NCBI RefSeq assembly: GCF_964266745.1
Contig: NZ_CAXWGX010000029.1
Span: 62,001 to 126,000, forward strand
Length of the DNA: 64,000 bases
Source of the DNA: Propionicimonas sp020161015
GTDB taxonomy: Bacteria; Actinomycetota; Actinomycetes; Propionibacteriales; Propionibacteriaceae
Reading direction: 5' to 3'
In this document: positions 26,015 through 34,640 of the stretch, in pieces
Layout of the letters: each line of letters starts with the position of its first letter
Position numbering within the stretch: position 1 is the stretch's first letter
Notes under the pieces: model-generated
Seen by the model: the letters and a program-made list of their open reading frames with translations, nothing else
Databases searched by the model: none
Told to the model about the DNA's origin: nothing
Position numbers and translations under genes: made by a program

Positions 26015-27311
26015 CACCGGCGACCCCGTCCTCCAGGTCGACGACCTGAAGATCCACTTCGCGCTGCGCGGCAGCGGGCTGGCCCGGCTGCTGGGCCGCG
26101 ACACCGGCACCGTGAAGGCCGTGGACGGGGTGAACCTCGATCTCGAGCGCGGGGAGGTGCTGGGCCTCGTCGGCGAGTCCGGCAGCGGCAAGACGACCCT
26201 CGGTCGCGCCATGCTCGGCCTCGTCCCCGCGACCGGCGGCAGCATCCGCCACCACCCGGGCGACGGCTCGCCGACCACCGACATCGCGGGCCTGCGGGGA
26301 GCCGCGCTGCGACACCGGCGCACCCGGCTCCAGATGGTCTTCCAGGACCCGCACGCCGCGCTCAACCCGTCCATGGACATCGAGACGGCGGTCGGGCACC
26401 CGCTGGTGATCCACAAGCGGGCCTCCGGTGCCGACCTGCGGGCCCGGGTCGTGGCGGCGCTCGAGCGGGTCGGTCTCGCACCGGCAGAGCAGTTCCTCGG
26501 CAAGTACCCCTCGGACCTGTCCGGCGGCCAGAAGCAGCGCGCGGTGATCGCGCGGGCGATCATCCTCGACCCCGAGGTGCTGATCGCGGACGAGCCGGTG
26601 TCGATGCTCGACATGAGCGTGCGGGCGAAGATCCTCCAGCTGATGCTCGACCTGAAGGACCAGCTGGGCCTGACCTACGTCTACATCACCCACGATCTCG
26701 CGACCGCGAAGTTCTTCTGCGACCGGGTGGCGATCATGTACCTGGGCCGGGTCGTCGAGATCGGCCCGACCGAGGAGATTTTCGCCAACCCGCGGCACCC
26801 GTACACGCAGGCGCTCCTGCGGGCGATCCCCGACATGGACCCGAACACGCCCTTCGCGCGCGACCTGCCGCGTGGCGAGATCCCGGACGCGGCGCGCCCG
26901 CCGCGGGGGTGCTCGTTCCACCCGCGCTGCCCGCTGGCCACCGCGACCTGCGGGTGGGAGCCCCGCGACCTGAAGGCGCTGGTGGAGGAGCACTGGACGC
27001 GCGTGCCGGTGGCGCAGTACGAGCGCGAGCACGCGCTGGTGGGCGGCCTGGCCGACCTCGACCACAGCGAGGGACGCGCGGTGGTCACGCCGCGCGGAGG
27101 CACCGTCGCCGACGTCGAGGCGATGTTCGACCGCATCCGGACGGAGAACTCCGCCGAGCCGCTGTGGCGCGGCGTGGCGTCGACGACCGCGACCGCGGAG
27201 GGCCTGGTGTTCGAGTTCGTGCCGAGCGACGAGGTGCTGCTGCGGGCCTCCGGCCCCAGCGAGGTCGCCTGCGTGCTCTACCCGCCCGAGGGTGCGGCCG
27301 CGCACACGTAG
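25998..27311 (+). CDS. ABC transporter ATPase, DppF type, with long C-terminal extension
   Basis: A 437-residue second ATPase. Walker A GESGSGKTT (about 60), signature LSGGQKQR, Walker B LIADEPVSML and H-loop ITHDLA are complete. The Cys motif CSFHPRCPLATATC is present near 305. After it, about 125 residues follow that are longer than usual for the family, with a predicted alpha/beta pattern and no recognised domain. The TTG start has GGAG 8 nt upstream and overlaps the DppD-type gene by 17 bp. It ends the importer operon. Confidence 0.85.
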   Translation: MPTKPDTGDPVLQVDDLKIHFALRGSGLARLLGRDTGTVKAVDGVNLDLERGEVLGLVGESGSGKTTLGRAMLGLVPATGGSIRHHPGDGSPTTDIAGLRGAALRHRRTRLQMVFQDPHAALNPSMDIETAVGHPLVIHKRASGADLRARVVAALERVGLAPAEQFLGKYPSDLSGGQKQRAVIARAIILDPEVLIADEPVSMLDMSVRAKILQLMLDLKDQLGLTYVYITHDLATAKFFCDRVAIMYLGRVVEIGPTEEIFANPRHPYTQALLRAIPDMDPNTPFARDLPRGEIPDAARPPRGCSFHPRCPLATATCGWEPRDLKALVEEHWTRVPVAQYEREHALVGGLADLDHSEGRAVVTPRGGTVADVEAMFDRIRTENSAEPLWRGVASTTATAEGLVFEFVPSDEVLLRASGPSEVACVLYPPEGAAAHT

Positions 27312-27362
27312 TCGAGGAACGCGGGGTCATCGGACGCCAGCCGGCCGACGACGTCCCCGCGC

Positions 27363-28451
27363 TCAGGCCGGCGGCAGCTGGTAGCCGGGGGTCGACAGCG
27401 ACAGCGCGACCTCGTCCTCGGTCATGTCGGCGGGGATCTCCTCGAACAGGGGGGTCGAGAGGTAGCGCTCGCCGGTGTCGGGCAGCATGCACAGCACGAC
27501 CGCGCCCGGCTCCGCGCGCTCGGCCACCTGCCGCGCCACCGCGAAGGTCGAGCCGCCAGAGATGCCGGTCAGGATCCCCTCCCGCGCAGCCAGCTCGCGC
27601 GCCCAGCGGATCCCGTCCGCCCCTGCCACCGGGACCAGCTCGTCGACGTAGTGCTCGTCCAGGGCCTCCTGGAGCACCTTGGGGATGAAGTCGGGCGTCC
27701 ACCCCTGGATCGGGTGCGGCTCGAAGGCGGGGTGACCGGACGCGGGCGCGCCGTCCGCGTCGCGTGGCTGCGGTGTGCCGCTGCCCACGAGCCGGGCGTT
27801 CGCCGGCTCCGACAGCACGATCCTCACCTCCGGACGCTCGCGTCGCAGCACCCGGCCGACGCCGGTGACCGTGCCGCCGGTGCCGTAGCCGGTGACGAAG
27901 TAGTCCAGTCGCGACCCGGCGAAGTCGTTGACGATCTCGCGCCCGGTGGTGGCCTCGTGGATGTCGGCGTTGGCCTCCGTCTCGAACTGGTGGGCGAGGA
28001 ACCAGCCGTGGGCCTCGGCGAGCTCGACGGCCTTGCGGTACATGCCGAACCCCTTCTCGGCCCGCGGTGTGAGCACCACCTTCGCGCCCAGCATGCGCAT
28101 CAGCCGCCGCCGCTCGACGGAGAAGCTGTCGGCCATGGTGACCACGAGCGGGTAGCCCTTCTGCGCGCACACCATGGCCAGGCCGATGCCGGTGTTGCCG
28201 CTCGTCGCCTCCACCACGGTCTGCCCGGGTTGCAGGGTGCCGCGGCGCTCGGCGTCCTCGATGACGCTGATCGCGAGGCGGTCCTTGACCGAGGCGAGCG
28301 GGTTGAAGTACTCCGCCTTCACGTAGATCGTGACGCCCTCGACGCCCAGGTTGTTGATCCGCACCACCGGGGTGTCGCCAACCGTCTCCAGGATGCTGTC
28401 GAAGCGCCGGCCCCGACCCTGTGTGGTCCTCGTCGTCGCTGGTGTCGCCAT
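27363..28451 (-). CDS. Cysteine synthase-like PLP enzyme
   Basis: A 362-residue fold-type II PLP enzyme. The PLP lysine is in NPLASVKDRLA (about 50), the substrate loop is EATSGNTGIG, and the phosphate loop is GTGGTVTG. This is the O-acetylserine sulfhydrylase (CysK/CysM) family, which makes cysteine from O-acetylserine and sulfide. It is about 45 residues longer than CysK, with an insert near 225-245 (RDADGAPASGHPAFEP) and a longer C-terminus, as in some actinobacterial homologues. The ATG at 28451 lies before a Thr-rich leader; an upstream in-frame codon would add a Pro/Gly-rich stretch. It converges on the importer operon. No serine acetyltransferase is adjacent. Confidence 0.8.
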   Translation of the reverse strand: MATPATTRTTQGRGRRFDSILETVGDTPVVRINNLGVEGVTIYVKAEYFNPLASVKDRLAISVIEDAERRGTLQPGQTVVEATSGNTGIGLAMVCAQKGYPLVVTMADSFSVERRRLMRMLGAKVVLTPRAEKGFGMYRKAVELAEAHGWFLAHQFETEANADIHEATTGREIVNDFAGSRLDYFVTGYGTGGTVTGVGRVLRRERPEVRIVLSEPANARLVGSGTPQPRDADGAPASGHPAFEPHPIQGWTPDFIPKVLQEALDEHYVDELVPVAGADGIRWARELAAREGILTGISGGSTFAVARQVAERAEPGAVVLCMLPDTGERYLSTPLFEEIPADMTEDEVALSLSTPGYQLPPA

Positions 28452-28569
28452 GGGAGCCCCCGTCCTCGCCGGTGTGCCGGGCACCGTCCCCGGCCCTCTT
28501 CCCACCTAACGCCCCGCAGCGGGGGGACCTCCATGCGCACCCTTGCCTACGAGGGCCCCTGCGGACGGG

Positions 28570-29799
28570 TCAGTCGACCAGACCCGCTGCCAGAGCTGCC
28601 GGGGCTGAGGGCGCCAGCGGAAGGCGCTGGAGGAGCACGGCGTGCACCGAGTGGTAGAGGTCCGGACGGCCGGGCCACACCGTGCCGGCCGGCCGGTTCT
28701 CGCCGTCGAGCTCGTGCACCCAGGCGCCGTCGGCGCCGATGAGGTAGCGCTGCGCGTAGTCCCAGCACCGCCGGTACCAGTCCTCGTAGGCGTCCTCGCC
28801 GGTCACGCGGGCCAGCGCGGCCGCCGCAGAGATCGCCTCCGCGACCACCCAGTGCATGCGCTGGGTCACCACGGGACGGCCCTCCCAGTCGGTGGTGTAG
28901 ACGAAGCCGTCGGCGCCGTCGGCATGCCAGCCGTCGGCCACGGCCCGGGCGAACAGCTCCTTCGCCCCCTCCAGCAGGCCGGACGGCGCGGCGTCGCCGA
29001 GCGCCGCCCGCACGTGCAGGGCGAGCCGCGCCCACTCCAGACCGTGCCCGACCGTCGCACCGTAGGGCTCGAACGGGTGGTCGGGCTGGTCGCGATGGTG
29101 CTCCAGCAGTGGGGTCCACTCGTGGTCGAAGTGCTCCGGGATGCGCCACTGGTTGCCGGCCGCCCACCCGAGGACGGTCGCGGTGATCCGCCCCGCGCGC
29201 TCGCGCCAGCGGACGTCGCCGGTGGCGTCGGCCGCGGCGAGGAGGGCCTCGACCGAGTGCATGTTGGCGTTGACGCCGCGGTAGCCGGACACCGTCGCCC
29301 AGTCCTCGCTCGCCGAGTCGAGGTGCAGCCCTGGACCGTCCTCCCAGAACCGCCGGTCGAGCACGGCCAGGGCCTCGTCCAGCAGCGCGCGCGCCCCGGG
29401 CAGGCCGGCCACGGCCGCCGAGGCGGAGGAGAACACCACGAAGGCGTGGGCGTAGCCGGCCTTGGTGCCGTCCCGCTCGCCGGGACGGGGCCCGACGCTG
29501 GCGTACCAGCCGCCGTGCGCGTCGTCGTGCAGCGGCCCGGTGAGGCCCTTCAGCGCGGCCGCGGCGAGGTCGCGGCACCCCGGCAGCCCGGCGAGGTGGC
29601 CGAGGGAGTAGACGTGGAGCATCCTCGAGGTGATCCAGGTGTGGACCGGCCGCGAGGGGTCTGGCACCCCGCCGTCGCCCAGGTAGTGGGCGCCGCCGTC
29701 GGGGTGCGGGAAGCGCCGGGCGAACCGCAGCTGGGCCGCCAGCTGCTCACGCAACCACCCCTGGTGATCGGGCAGCCCGATCCACCTCGTCCCCGTCAT
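28570..29799 (-). CDS. AGE-family sugar epimerase/isomerase
   Basis: A 409-residue (alpha/alpha)6-barrel enzyme of the N-acylglucosamine 2-epimerase superfamily. Family motifs include RVNANMHSVEALLAA-like RGVNANMHSVEAL (about 180), GATVGHGLEWARLALH with the catalytic His (about 250), MHWVVAEAISAAA and the C-terminal DLYHSVHAV with a second active His. Members include aldose-ketose isomerases (mannose isomerase, YihS), GlcNAc 2-epimerase and cellobiose epimerase. Length (about 400) fits the YihS/mannose isomerase and GlcNAc-epimerase branches. The ATG at 29799 has GGGAGG 6 nt upstream. It ends the sugar operon, so isomerisation of an imported aldose is likely. Confidence 0.85.
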   Translation of the reverse strand: MTGTRWIGLPDHQGWLREQLAAQLRFARRFPHPDGGAHYLGDGGVPDPSRPVHTWITSRMLHVYSLGHLAGLPGCRDLAAAALKGLTGPLHDDAHGGWYASVGPRPGERDGTKAGYAHAFVVFSSASAAVAGLPGARALLDEALAVLDRRFWEDGPGLHLDSASEDWATVSGYRGVNANMHSVEALLAAADATGDVRWRERAGRITATVLGWAAGNQWRIPEHFDHEWTPLLEHHRDQPDHPFEPYGATVGHGLEWARLALHVRAALGDAAPSGLLEGAKELFARAVADGWHADGADGFVYTTDWEGRPVVTQRMHWVVAEAISAAAALARVTGEDAYEDWYRRCWDYAQRYLIGADGAWVHELDGENRPAGTVWPGRPDLYHSVHAVLLQRLPLAPSAPAALAAGLVD

Positions 29800-29931
29800 C
29801 GGGTCCTCCCATCCTGCGACCTGCGTCCTGCGGACCATCTTGGCCCCATTCCCGCCCGTCCGCCTGCATCCCCGGTGATCGTGGATGGCCGCCCGGGCCA
29901 CAGCAGCGTCGCCGCGACAGGGGGACGCCGC

Positions 29932-31401
29932 TCAGTGACGGGCGAAGTACCAGTGGTCGAAGGCGCCGGACAGCTCCAGGAAGGACGCGTCCAGCCCGGC
30001 GTCCGTCCCGGGCCGGGGCTCCACCGTGCTCACCGTCGCCGGCCGCCACAGGTCGCGCACCTGCGCCACGCTCGCCCCGTGCAGGACGGCGGACGCCTGC
30101 ACGCAGGCCCCTCGTGCGGTCGCCTCGGGGGCGTCCACCGTGGTCACCGCCTGGCCGCAGCGGTCGGCGATGAACTGGCGGTAGGCCAGCGAGCGCGCGC
30201 CACCGCCGACGGCGAGGACCCGCCGGGTGATCGGCTCGCCGGCGAGTTCCTGGAGCGTCTGCATGCCGCGCACCATCCCCTGCACCACGCCGTCGTACGC
30301 CGCGCGCGCGAGGTCCTCCCGCGAGGTGTCCGAGCGCAACCCGGCCAGGACGCCGGCCGACCCGGGACGCATCGGGCTCCGCTCCCCGTCGAGGTAGGCG
30401 AGCAGCACCGGCGCCCCGGGGGCAGCGGCGAGCGCGAGTTGGTCGAGCCCGTCCAGGTCGGTGCCGAGCAGGTGGGCGAACCGGTCGGTGACCTTCGTGC
30501 AGTTCAGCGTGCAGACCAGCGGCAGGTAGCCGCCGGTCGTGTCGCACACGTAGTCGACCGACCAGCTCCGCCGCGCGGGCAGGTCCGCGGGGGTGAAGAC
30601 GACGCCCGAGGTGCCGAGGCTGAACGCCACCTCTCCCCTGGCCAGGCCCATCCCGACGGCGGCCAGGTGCTGGTCACCTCCTCCCGGCCCGACGACCACC
30701 GAGTCACCGAGCCCCAGCTCCGCGGCGACGGCGGGCAGCACCCGTCCCGCCGGCGCCTCGGGGCCCAGCACCGTGGGGAACGCCGACTCCCAGTCCACCG
30801 CGTCGCTGACGTGCGTGGCGAGCAGGTCGGCGCGGAACCGGCCCTGGTCGGCGGAGTAGAACCCGGTGCCCGACGCGTCGGACCGGTCGGTGACGTGCGC
30901 GCCGGTGAGCGCGAAGGTCAGCCAGTCGTGCGGCACCATCAGCCGCCGGATGCGGAGCAGGTTCTCCGGCTCGTTGCGCGCCACCCAGGCCAGCTTCGCG
31001 ATCGTCAGCGCCGGGTTCAGCGGGAGCAGCACCTCCTCGACCCACGACTCCTGGCCCCGCTCGGCGAGCAGGCGCTCCACGTCGGGGGCGGAGGTGGTGT
31101 CGTTCCACAGCTTGACCGCCCGGATCTCGCGGTCGGCGTCGTCGAGTGCGACCAGCCCGTGGCACTGCGCGCCGACGCTGATCGCGCTGATGCACGACGC
31201 GTCGCGGCCGGCGTCGGAGCAGGCGAGCGCCAGCGCCCGCCGGAAGGCGTCCCACCAGTGCGCGGTGTGCTGCTCGCTCACCGGCGGCGTGGTCGGGGGG
31301 TGCGGCGCCCGGCCGGTTCCCAGCAGGACGCCGCTGTCTGCGTCCCTGAGTTCCACCGTGCAGGACTGGGTGGAGCTGTCGACTCCGGCGACGACGGGCA
31401 T
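29932..31401 (-). CDS. FGGY-family carbohydrate kinase (xylulokinase-like)
   Basis: A 489-residue kinase of the FGGY family. The N-terminal ATP-binding strand (VAGVDSSTQSCTVEL), ISVGAQCHGLVALD (substrate contact) and GPGGGDQHLAAVGMG with the catalytic Asp near residue 238 are visible, followed by SLGTSGVVF and the C-terminal VLAVGGGARSLAYRQFIAD. The pattern is nearest to xylulokinase (XylB) rather than glycerol or ribulokinase. It would phosphorylate a ketose made by the neighbouring isomerase. Substrate specificity is inferred. Next to the SIS gene with a 12-bp gap. Confidence 0.88.
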   Translation of the reverse strand: MPVVAGVDSSTQSCTVELRDADSGVLLGTGRAPHPPTTPPVSEQHTAHWWDAFRRALALACSDAGRDASCISAISVGAQCHGLVALDDADREIRAVKLWNDTTSAPDVERLLAERGQESWVEEVLLPLNPALTIAKLAWVARNEPENLLRIRRLMVPHDWLTFALTGAHVTDRSDASGTGFYSADQGRFRADLLATHVSDAVDWESAFPTVLGPEAPAGRVLPAVAAELGLGDSVVVGPGGGDQHLAAVGMGLARGEVAFSLGTSGVVFTPADLPARRSWSVDYVCDTTGGYLPLVCTLNCTKVTDRFAHLLGTDLDGLDQLALAAAPGAPVLLAYLDGERSPMRPGSAGVLAGLRSDTSREDLARAAYDGVVQGMVRGMQTLQELAGEPITRRVLAVGGGARSLAYRQFIADRCGQAVTTVDAPEATARGACVQASAVLHGASVAQVRDLWRPATVSTVEPRPGTDAGLDASFLELSGAFDHWYFARH

Positions 31402-31413
31402 GGTCGGTGGATC

Positions 31414-32046
31414 CTAGTCGGGCAGGGGGGCCGGCAGGGAGCCCATCGCGTCCGGCAGCCCCTCGAGCTTGCCCACGGCCCCGAGCGGGTGGGTGAAGAC
31501 GACCTCGGACCAGGTGTACCCCCGCATCCGCATCAGCGCGACGGCGAGGCAGTCGCCCCAGACCGCATGCATCAGGGTCGAACCCATCGCGATGAGGTTG
31601 CCCGGGTCCACCTGGTCGCCCACCCCGAAGACCTGGACGTGGTCGGACAGCCGCGCCAGCTGCGATTCCGGCTCGCTGGTGAGGGCGACCACCTTGACCC
31701 CGCGCTCGCGGGCACGCGCGCACAGGTTGTTGATCTCGTCGGACTCCCCGCCCTTGGAGATGGCGATCAGCACGTCGCGCTCGCGCAGCGCGCCCATCGT
31801 GCCGTGGAGGGCGTCCGAGGGTTGCATGAACACCGACGGCGTGCCGCTGACGGAGAACAGGTGGGCCATCCTGCGGGCAATGGTGCCCGAGGTGCCCGAG
31901 CCCGTCACGAACACCTTGCCCGTGCAGCCGTAGAGCAGCGCGACGATGTCGTCGGTCACGTCGTCGAAGACGTCGACGACGGCCTGGACGGCGCCCGCCT
32001 CGATCGCGATCCGCTCCCTGGCGAGGCCGAGGAATTCCTGGTTCAT
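31414..32046 (-). CDS. SIS-domain sugar-phosphate isomerase (KpsF/GutQ type)
   Basis: A 210-residue single SIS domain. The GSGTSGTIARRMAHLFS loop, PSDALHGTMGALRERDVLIAIS (compare HPGEALHGDLG of KdsD/GutQ) and GEVVFTHPLG-like WSEVVFTHPLGA support the arabinose-5-phosphate isomerase/hexuloisomerase group, which interconverts ketose and aldose phosphates. There are no CBS domains, unlike KdsD. The ATG follows AAGGAA. It lies in an operon with an ABC importer and FGGY kinase. Confidence 0.8.
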   Translation of the reverse strand: MNQEFLGLARERIAIEAGAVQAVVDVFDDVTDDIVALLYGCTGKVFVTGSGTSGTIARRMAHLFSVSGTPSVFMQPSDALHGTMGALRERDVLIAISKGGESDEINNLCARARERGVKVVALTSEPESQLARLSDHVQVFGVGDQVDPGNLIAMGSTLMHAVWGDCLAVALMRMRGYTWSEVVFTHPLGAVGKLEGLPDAMGSLPAPLPD

Positions 32047-32074
32047 GATTCCTTTCCGTTCTGTCGGGGCGGCC

Positions 32075-33586
32075 TCAGGCCGCTTCCCATGCGCTCTGCC
32101 GCAGGCCCTGGACGGTGAGGTCGGACGCGGCGACCTCCCGGCCGTCGCAGGAACCGAGCACGAAGGTGACCACCTCGTCCGCGACCTCGAGGATCTCCTC
32201 CTCCTCGCTGGACACCATCACCACGGCCAGCCCCTCGTCGTGGGCCAGGGAGCGCAGCAACTGGTGGATCTCGGCCTTGACGCCGATGTCGACGCCCTTG
32301 GTCGGCTCGTCCAGCAGCAGCACGCGGGGCTTCTGCGCGAGGGCCCGGGCGAGCAGGACCTTCTGCTGGTTCCCGCCGGACAGCGTGACCACCGGTGCGT
32401 GGATGTCGCCCCGGATGCCGAGCTGGGTGAGGAGGTCCGTGGCGACCGCGCGGAGCCGACGGTGGTCGAGCAGGCCGCCGCGGGTGTACTGGCGCACCAC
32501 CGGGAGCACCACGTTGGTGATGGAGGTGAGGCCGGGGACGATGCCGTCGATCTTGCGCTCCTCCGTGAGGTACACCACGCCGTGGCGCTGGGCGTCCGCG
32601 GGGCCGCCCGGCCGGTAGTCCCGGTCGAACAGGCTCACCGAGCCGCCGGAGGTGGGCAGGAGCCCGACGAGCGTGCGCAGGAACTCGGTGCGACCGGAGC
32701 CGACGAGCCCGTAGATCCCGAGAATGCGGCCCTCCCTCGCCTCGAGGTCGACCCCCTTGAGCTGGTCGTTGCGCAGCCCTCTCACCGAGAGGGCGACGGC
32801 ATGCTCGCCGGCACCGGCCCCGGTGGCCAGACCGGTTGCGGCCGGCACCCGGCGCTCGGGGAGTTCCGAGCCGGCGATCGCGGTGATCACCTCGGACCGG
32901 TTGACGCGGTCGGTCGGGCCCTCGATCTGCACCCGCCCGTTCACCAGGGCGACCACCTCGTCGGAGATCGCGAACAGCTCGTCGAGCTTGTGGTTGATGA
33001 ACATGATGCCCAGGCCCTCGTCCGTCGCCAGGCCCCGGACGAGCCGCAGCAGCGGCTCGACCTGTTCACCCTCCAGGCTGGTGGTCGGCTCGTCGAGCAG
33101 CAGGAACCTGGCGTTCCTCGAGGTCGCGATGGCGATCTCCAGCAGCTGGCGGGTGGCCACCGGGTAGTCGCCGACCCTGCGGGTGGCGTCCACCGGGATC
33201 TGGAACCGGTCGATCAGCGCCTGGGCGGCCTCGCGCATGGCCACCTTGTCGAGCCGGCCGCCCCGCCGGAGCTCACGGCCGAGGAACGTGTTCTCGGCGA
33301 CCGTGAGGTTGGGCAGGAGCGACAGCTCCTGGTAGACCGTCGAGACGCCGGCCTGGATGGCCGTCGCAGGTGAGTGGAACGACACTCGTTCGTCGCCGAG
33401 GAAGAGCTCGCCGCCGTCGGGCTGGTAGGCGCCCGAGAGCACCTTCAGCAGCGTCGACTTGCCGGCCCCGTTGTGCCCGACCAGGCCGACCACCTTGCCG
33501 GCGGTGACGGTCAGGTCGACCCCGTCGAGAGCGGGGACGCCGGCGAAGAGCTTGCGGATCCCGACGGCGCGCAGCACGTCAGCCAC
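32075..33586 (-). CDS. Sugar ABC transporter ATPase, RbsA type
   Basis: A 503-residue duplicated ATPase. The first half has Walker A GHNGAGKST, Q-loop VYQELSL and Walker B LLLDEPTTSL. Its signature is replaced by VATRQLLEIA, as is normal for RbsA first halves. The second half has a degenerate Walker A (GLVGSGRTE), LSGGNQQKV and LLLDEPTKGVD, as typical. It energises a monosaccharide importer. A GTG at 33595 overlaps the AGGAGG ribosome site, so the GTG at 33586, 8 nt after that site, is the better start. Confidence 0.88.
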   Translation of the reverse strand: MADVLRAVGIRKLFAGVPALDGVDLTVTAGKVVGLVGHNGAGKSTLLKVLSGAYQPDGGELFLGDERVSFHSPATAIQAGVSTVYQELSLLPNLTVAENTFLGRELRRGGRLDKVAMREAAQALIDRFQIPVDATRRVGDYPVATRQLLEIAIATSRNARFLLLDEPTTSLEGEQVEPLLRLVRGLATDEGLGIMFINHKLDELFAISDEVVALVNGRVQIEGPTDRVNRSEVITAIAGSELPERRVPAATGLATGAGAGEHAVALSVRGLRNDQLKGVDLEAREGRILGIYGLVGSGRTEFLRTLVGLLPTSGGSVSLFDRDYRPGGPADAQRHGVVYLTEERKIDGIVPGLTSITNVVLPVVRQYTRGGLLDHRRLRAVATDLLTQLGIRGDIHAPVVTLSGGNQQKVLLARALAQKPRVLLLDEPTKGVDIGVKAEIHQLLRSLAHDEGLAVVMVSSEEEEILEVADEVVTFVLGSCDGREVAASDLTVQGLRQSAWEAA

Positions 33587-33627
33587 GTCGCCCACCTCCT
33601 TGTCTCACCTGCGACGGCCCGTCCGGA

Positions 33628-34629
33628 TCAGCCGACGAAGCCCGCGCCCGGGGTCTCGGGCTTGACGAACATCTTCAGCGGACGCAGGATCTCGGGCTGC
33701 ACCTCGCCGCCGCCCTTCCAGCCGGAGATCTGCTGGACGACGCGGCGTCCGTAGTCCTCGGGCTCCTGGGCCACGCACGCCGGGTAGGAGTCGGTCAGCG
33801 GCTCCTCGGCCGCGCAGAAGCCGTAGACCTTCACGTCCTTGCCCTCGGTGGCCTGGATGGCGCCGTAGGCTGCCGGGCCGGTGGAGGCGAAGATGACGTT
33901 GATCTCGGGGTGGCCCTGCATCATCTCGGAGGTGACCTTCAGCGAATCGTCCGGCTTCACGTTGCCGTCGACCTTGGCCACGACCTTGGCGTTGGGGTTG
34001 GAGCTCATGCCCTCGGTGAAGCCCTCGTCGCGGATCACGACCGGGCGCTCGTCCGGCTCGGTGACGAACCCGATGTTGAGGGTGGCGTCCGCGCCGAGGT
34101 CCTTCAGGATCTGCTCTGCGGTCTGCTGGCCGCCGGCCTTGTTGTCCGCGCCGAGGTACTGCATGATCGTCGCGCCCTGGGCCTTCAGGGCCTCCTCGTC
34201 CACGATCACGTTCACCGTGAACACCGGGACGCCGGCGTCGTTGGCCGCCTTGACGATGGCGGCGGCGGGCTCGGACTTCACCGCGTTGAGCGCGAGCGCG
34301 CACGGCTTCTTCTGCAGCATCGCCTGCACCTGGGCGAGCTGGTTGGCGTCGTCGTCGTTCGCGACCTGCACCTCCACCTTGAACCCGGCGGACGCGCCCT
34401 CCTCCTCGAAGCCCTTCTTCATGGCCACGTAGTAGGGGTTGGTCAGGTTCGGCAGGGCGACGGCCAGGTAGGGCTGGGCGTCGGAGCAGGCCGCGGGCTT
34501 GGCGGCGCCCGCGGCCGTCCCGCTCGCCGGGGCCGAGCTGGCCGCCCCTGTGTTGAGGCCGCCGCACCCGGCGAGGAGGACCGCCAGCGCGGCGGCTCCC
34601 GTGATGGCAGGGATCTTCCAGTTCAGCAT
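33628..34629 (-). CDS. Sugar-binding lipoprotein, RbsB/periplasmic-binding type
   Basis: A 333-residue lipoprotein with lipobox LAGC (Cys about 22) and a Ser/Ala linker. The mature part shows the periplasmic-binding-protein-1 pattern: LAVALPNLTNPYYVAMKKGFEEE, then ALNAVKSEPAAAIVKAANDAGVPVFTVN, and later INVIFASTGPAAYGAIQA. This family binds ribose, galactose, allose, autoinducer-2 and related sugars. The specific ligand is unknown. Start has AGGAG 9 nt upstream. It lies between permease and ATPase genes of the same operon. Confidence 0.88.
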   Translation of the reverse strand: MLNWKIPAITGAAALAVLLAGCGGLNTGAASSAPASGTAAGAAKPAACSDAQPYLAVALPNLTNPYYVAMKKGFEEEGASAGFKVEVQVANDDDANQLAQVQAMLQKKPCALALNAVKSEPAAAIVKAANDAGVPVFTVNVIVDEEALKAQGATIMQYLGADNKAGGQQTAEQILKDLGADATLNIGFVTEPDERPVVIRDEGFTEGMSSNPNAKVVAKVDGNVKPDDSLKVTSEMMQGHPEINVIFASTGPAAYGAIQATEGKDVKVYGFCAAEEPLTDSYPACVAQEPEDYGRRVVQQISGWKGGGEVQPEILRPLKMFVKPETPGAGFVG

Positions 34630-34640
34630 CTTTGCTTCTC

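Noticed and set aside
27321..27360. Terminator between the importer operon and the cysteine synthase-like gene
   Set aside because: GCGGGG and CCCCGC could pair, but the 28-nt loop is long and the stem short.
31411..31416. Leaderless promoter (TAGGAT on the minus strand) before the FGGY kinase
   Set aside because: The hexamer lies in the stop region of the SIS gene and the kinase is within an operon, so the match may be chance.
28642..32118. A very long open frame on the plus strand opposite the AGE and FGGY genes
   Set aside because: It is antisense to well supported genes with clear motifs. Long antisense frames are common at 70% GC. Its translation is rich in Arg, Gly, His and Val, with no known domain.
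33587..33595. GTG at 33595 as start of the RbsA-type gene
   Set aside because: It overlaps the AGGAGG ribosome site, while the in-frame GTG at 33586 has proper spacing.
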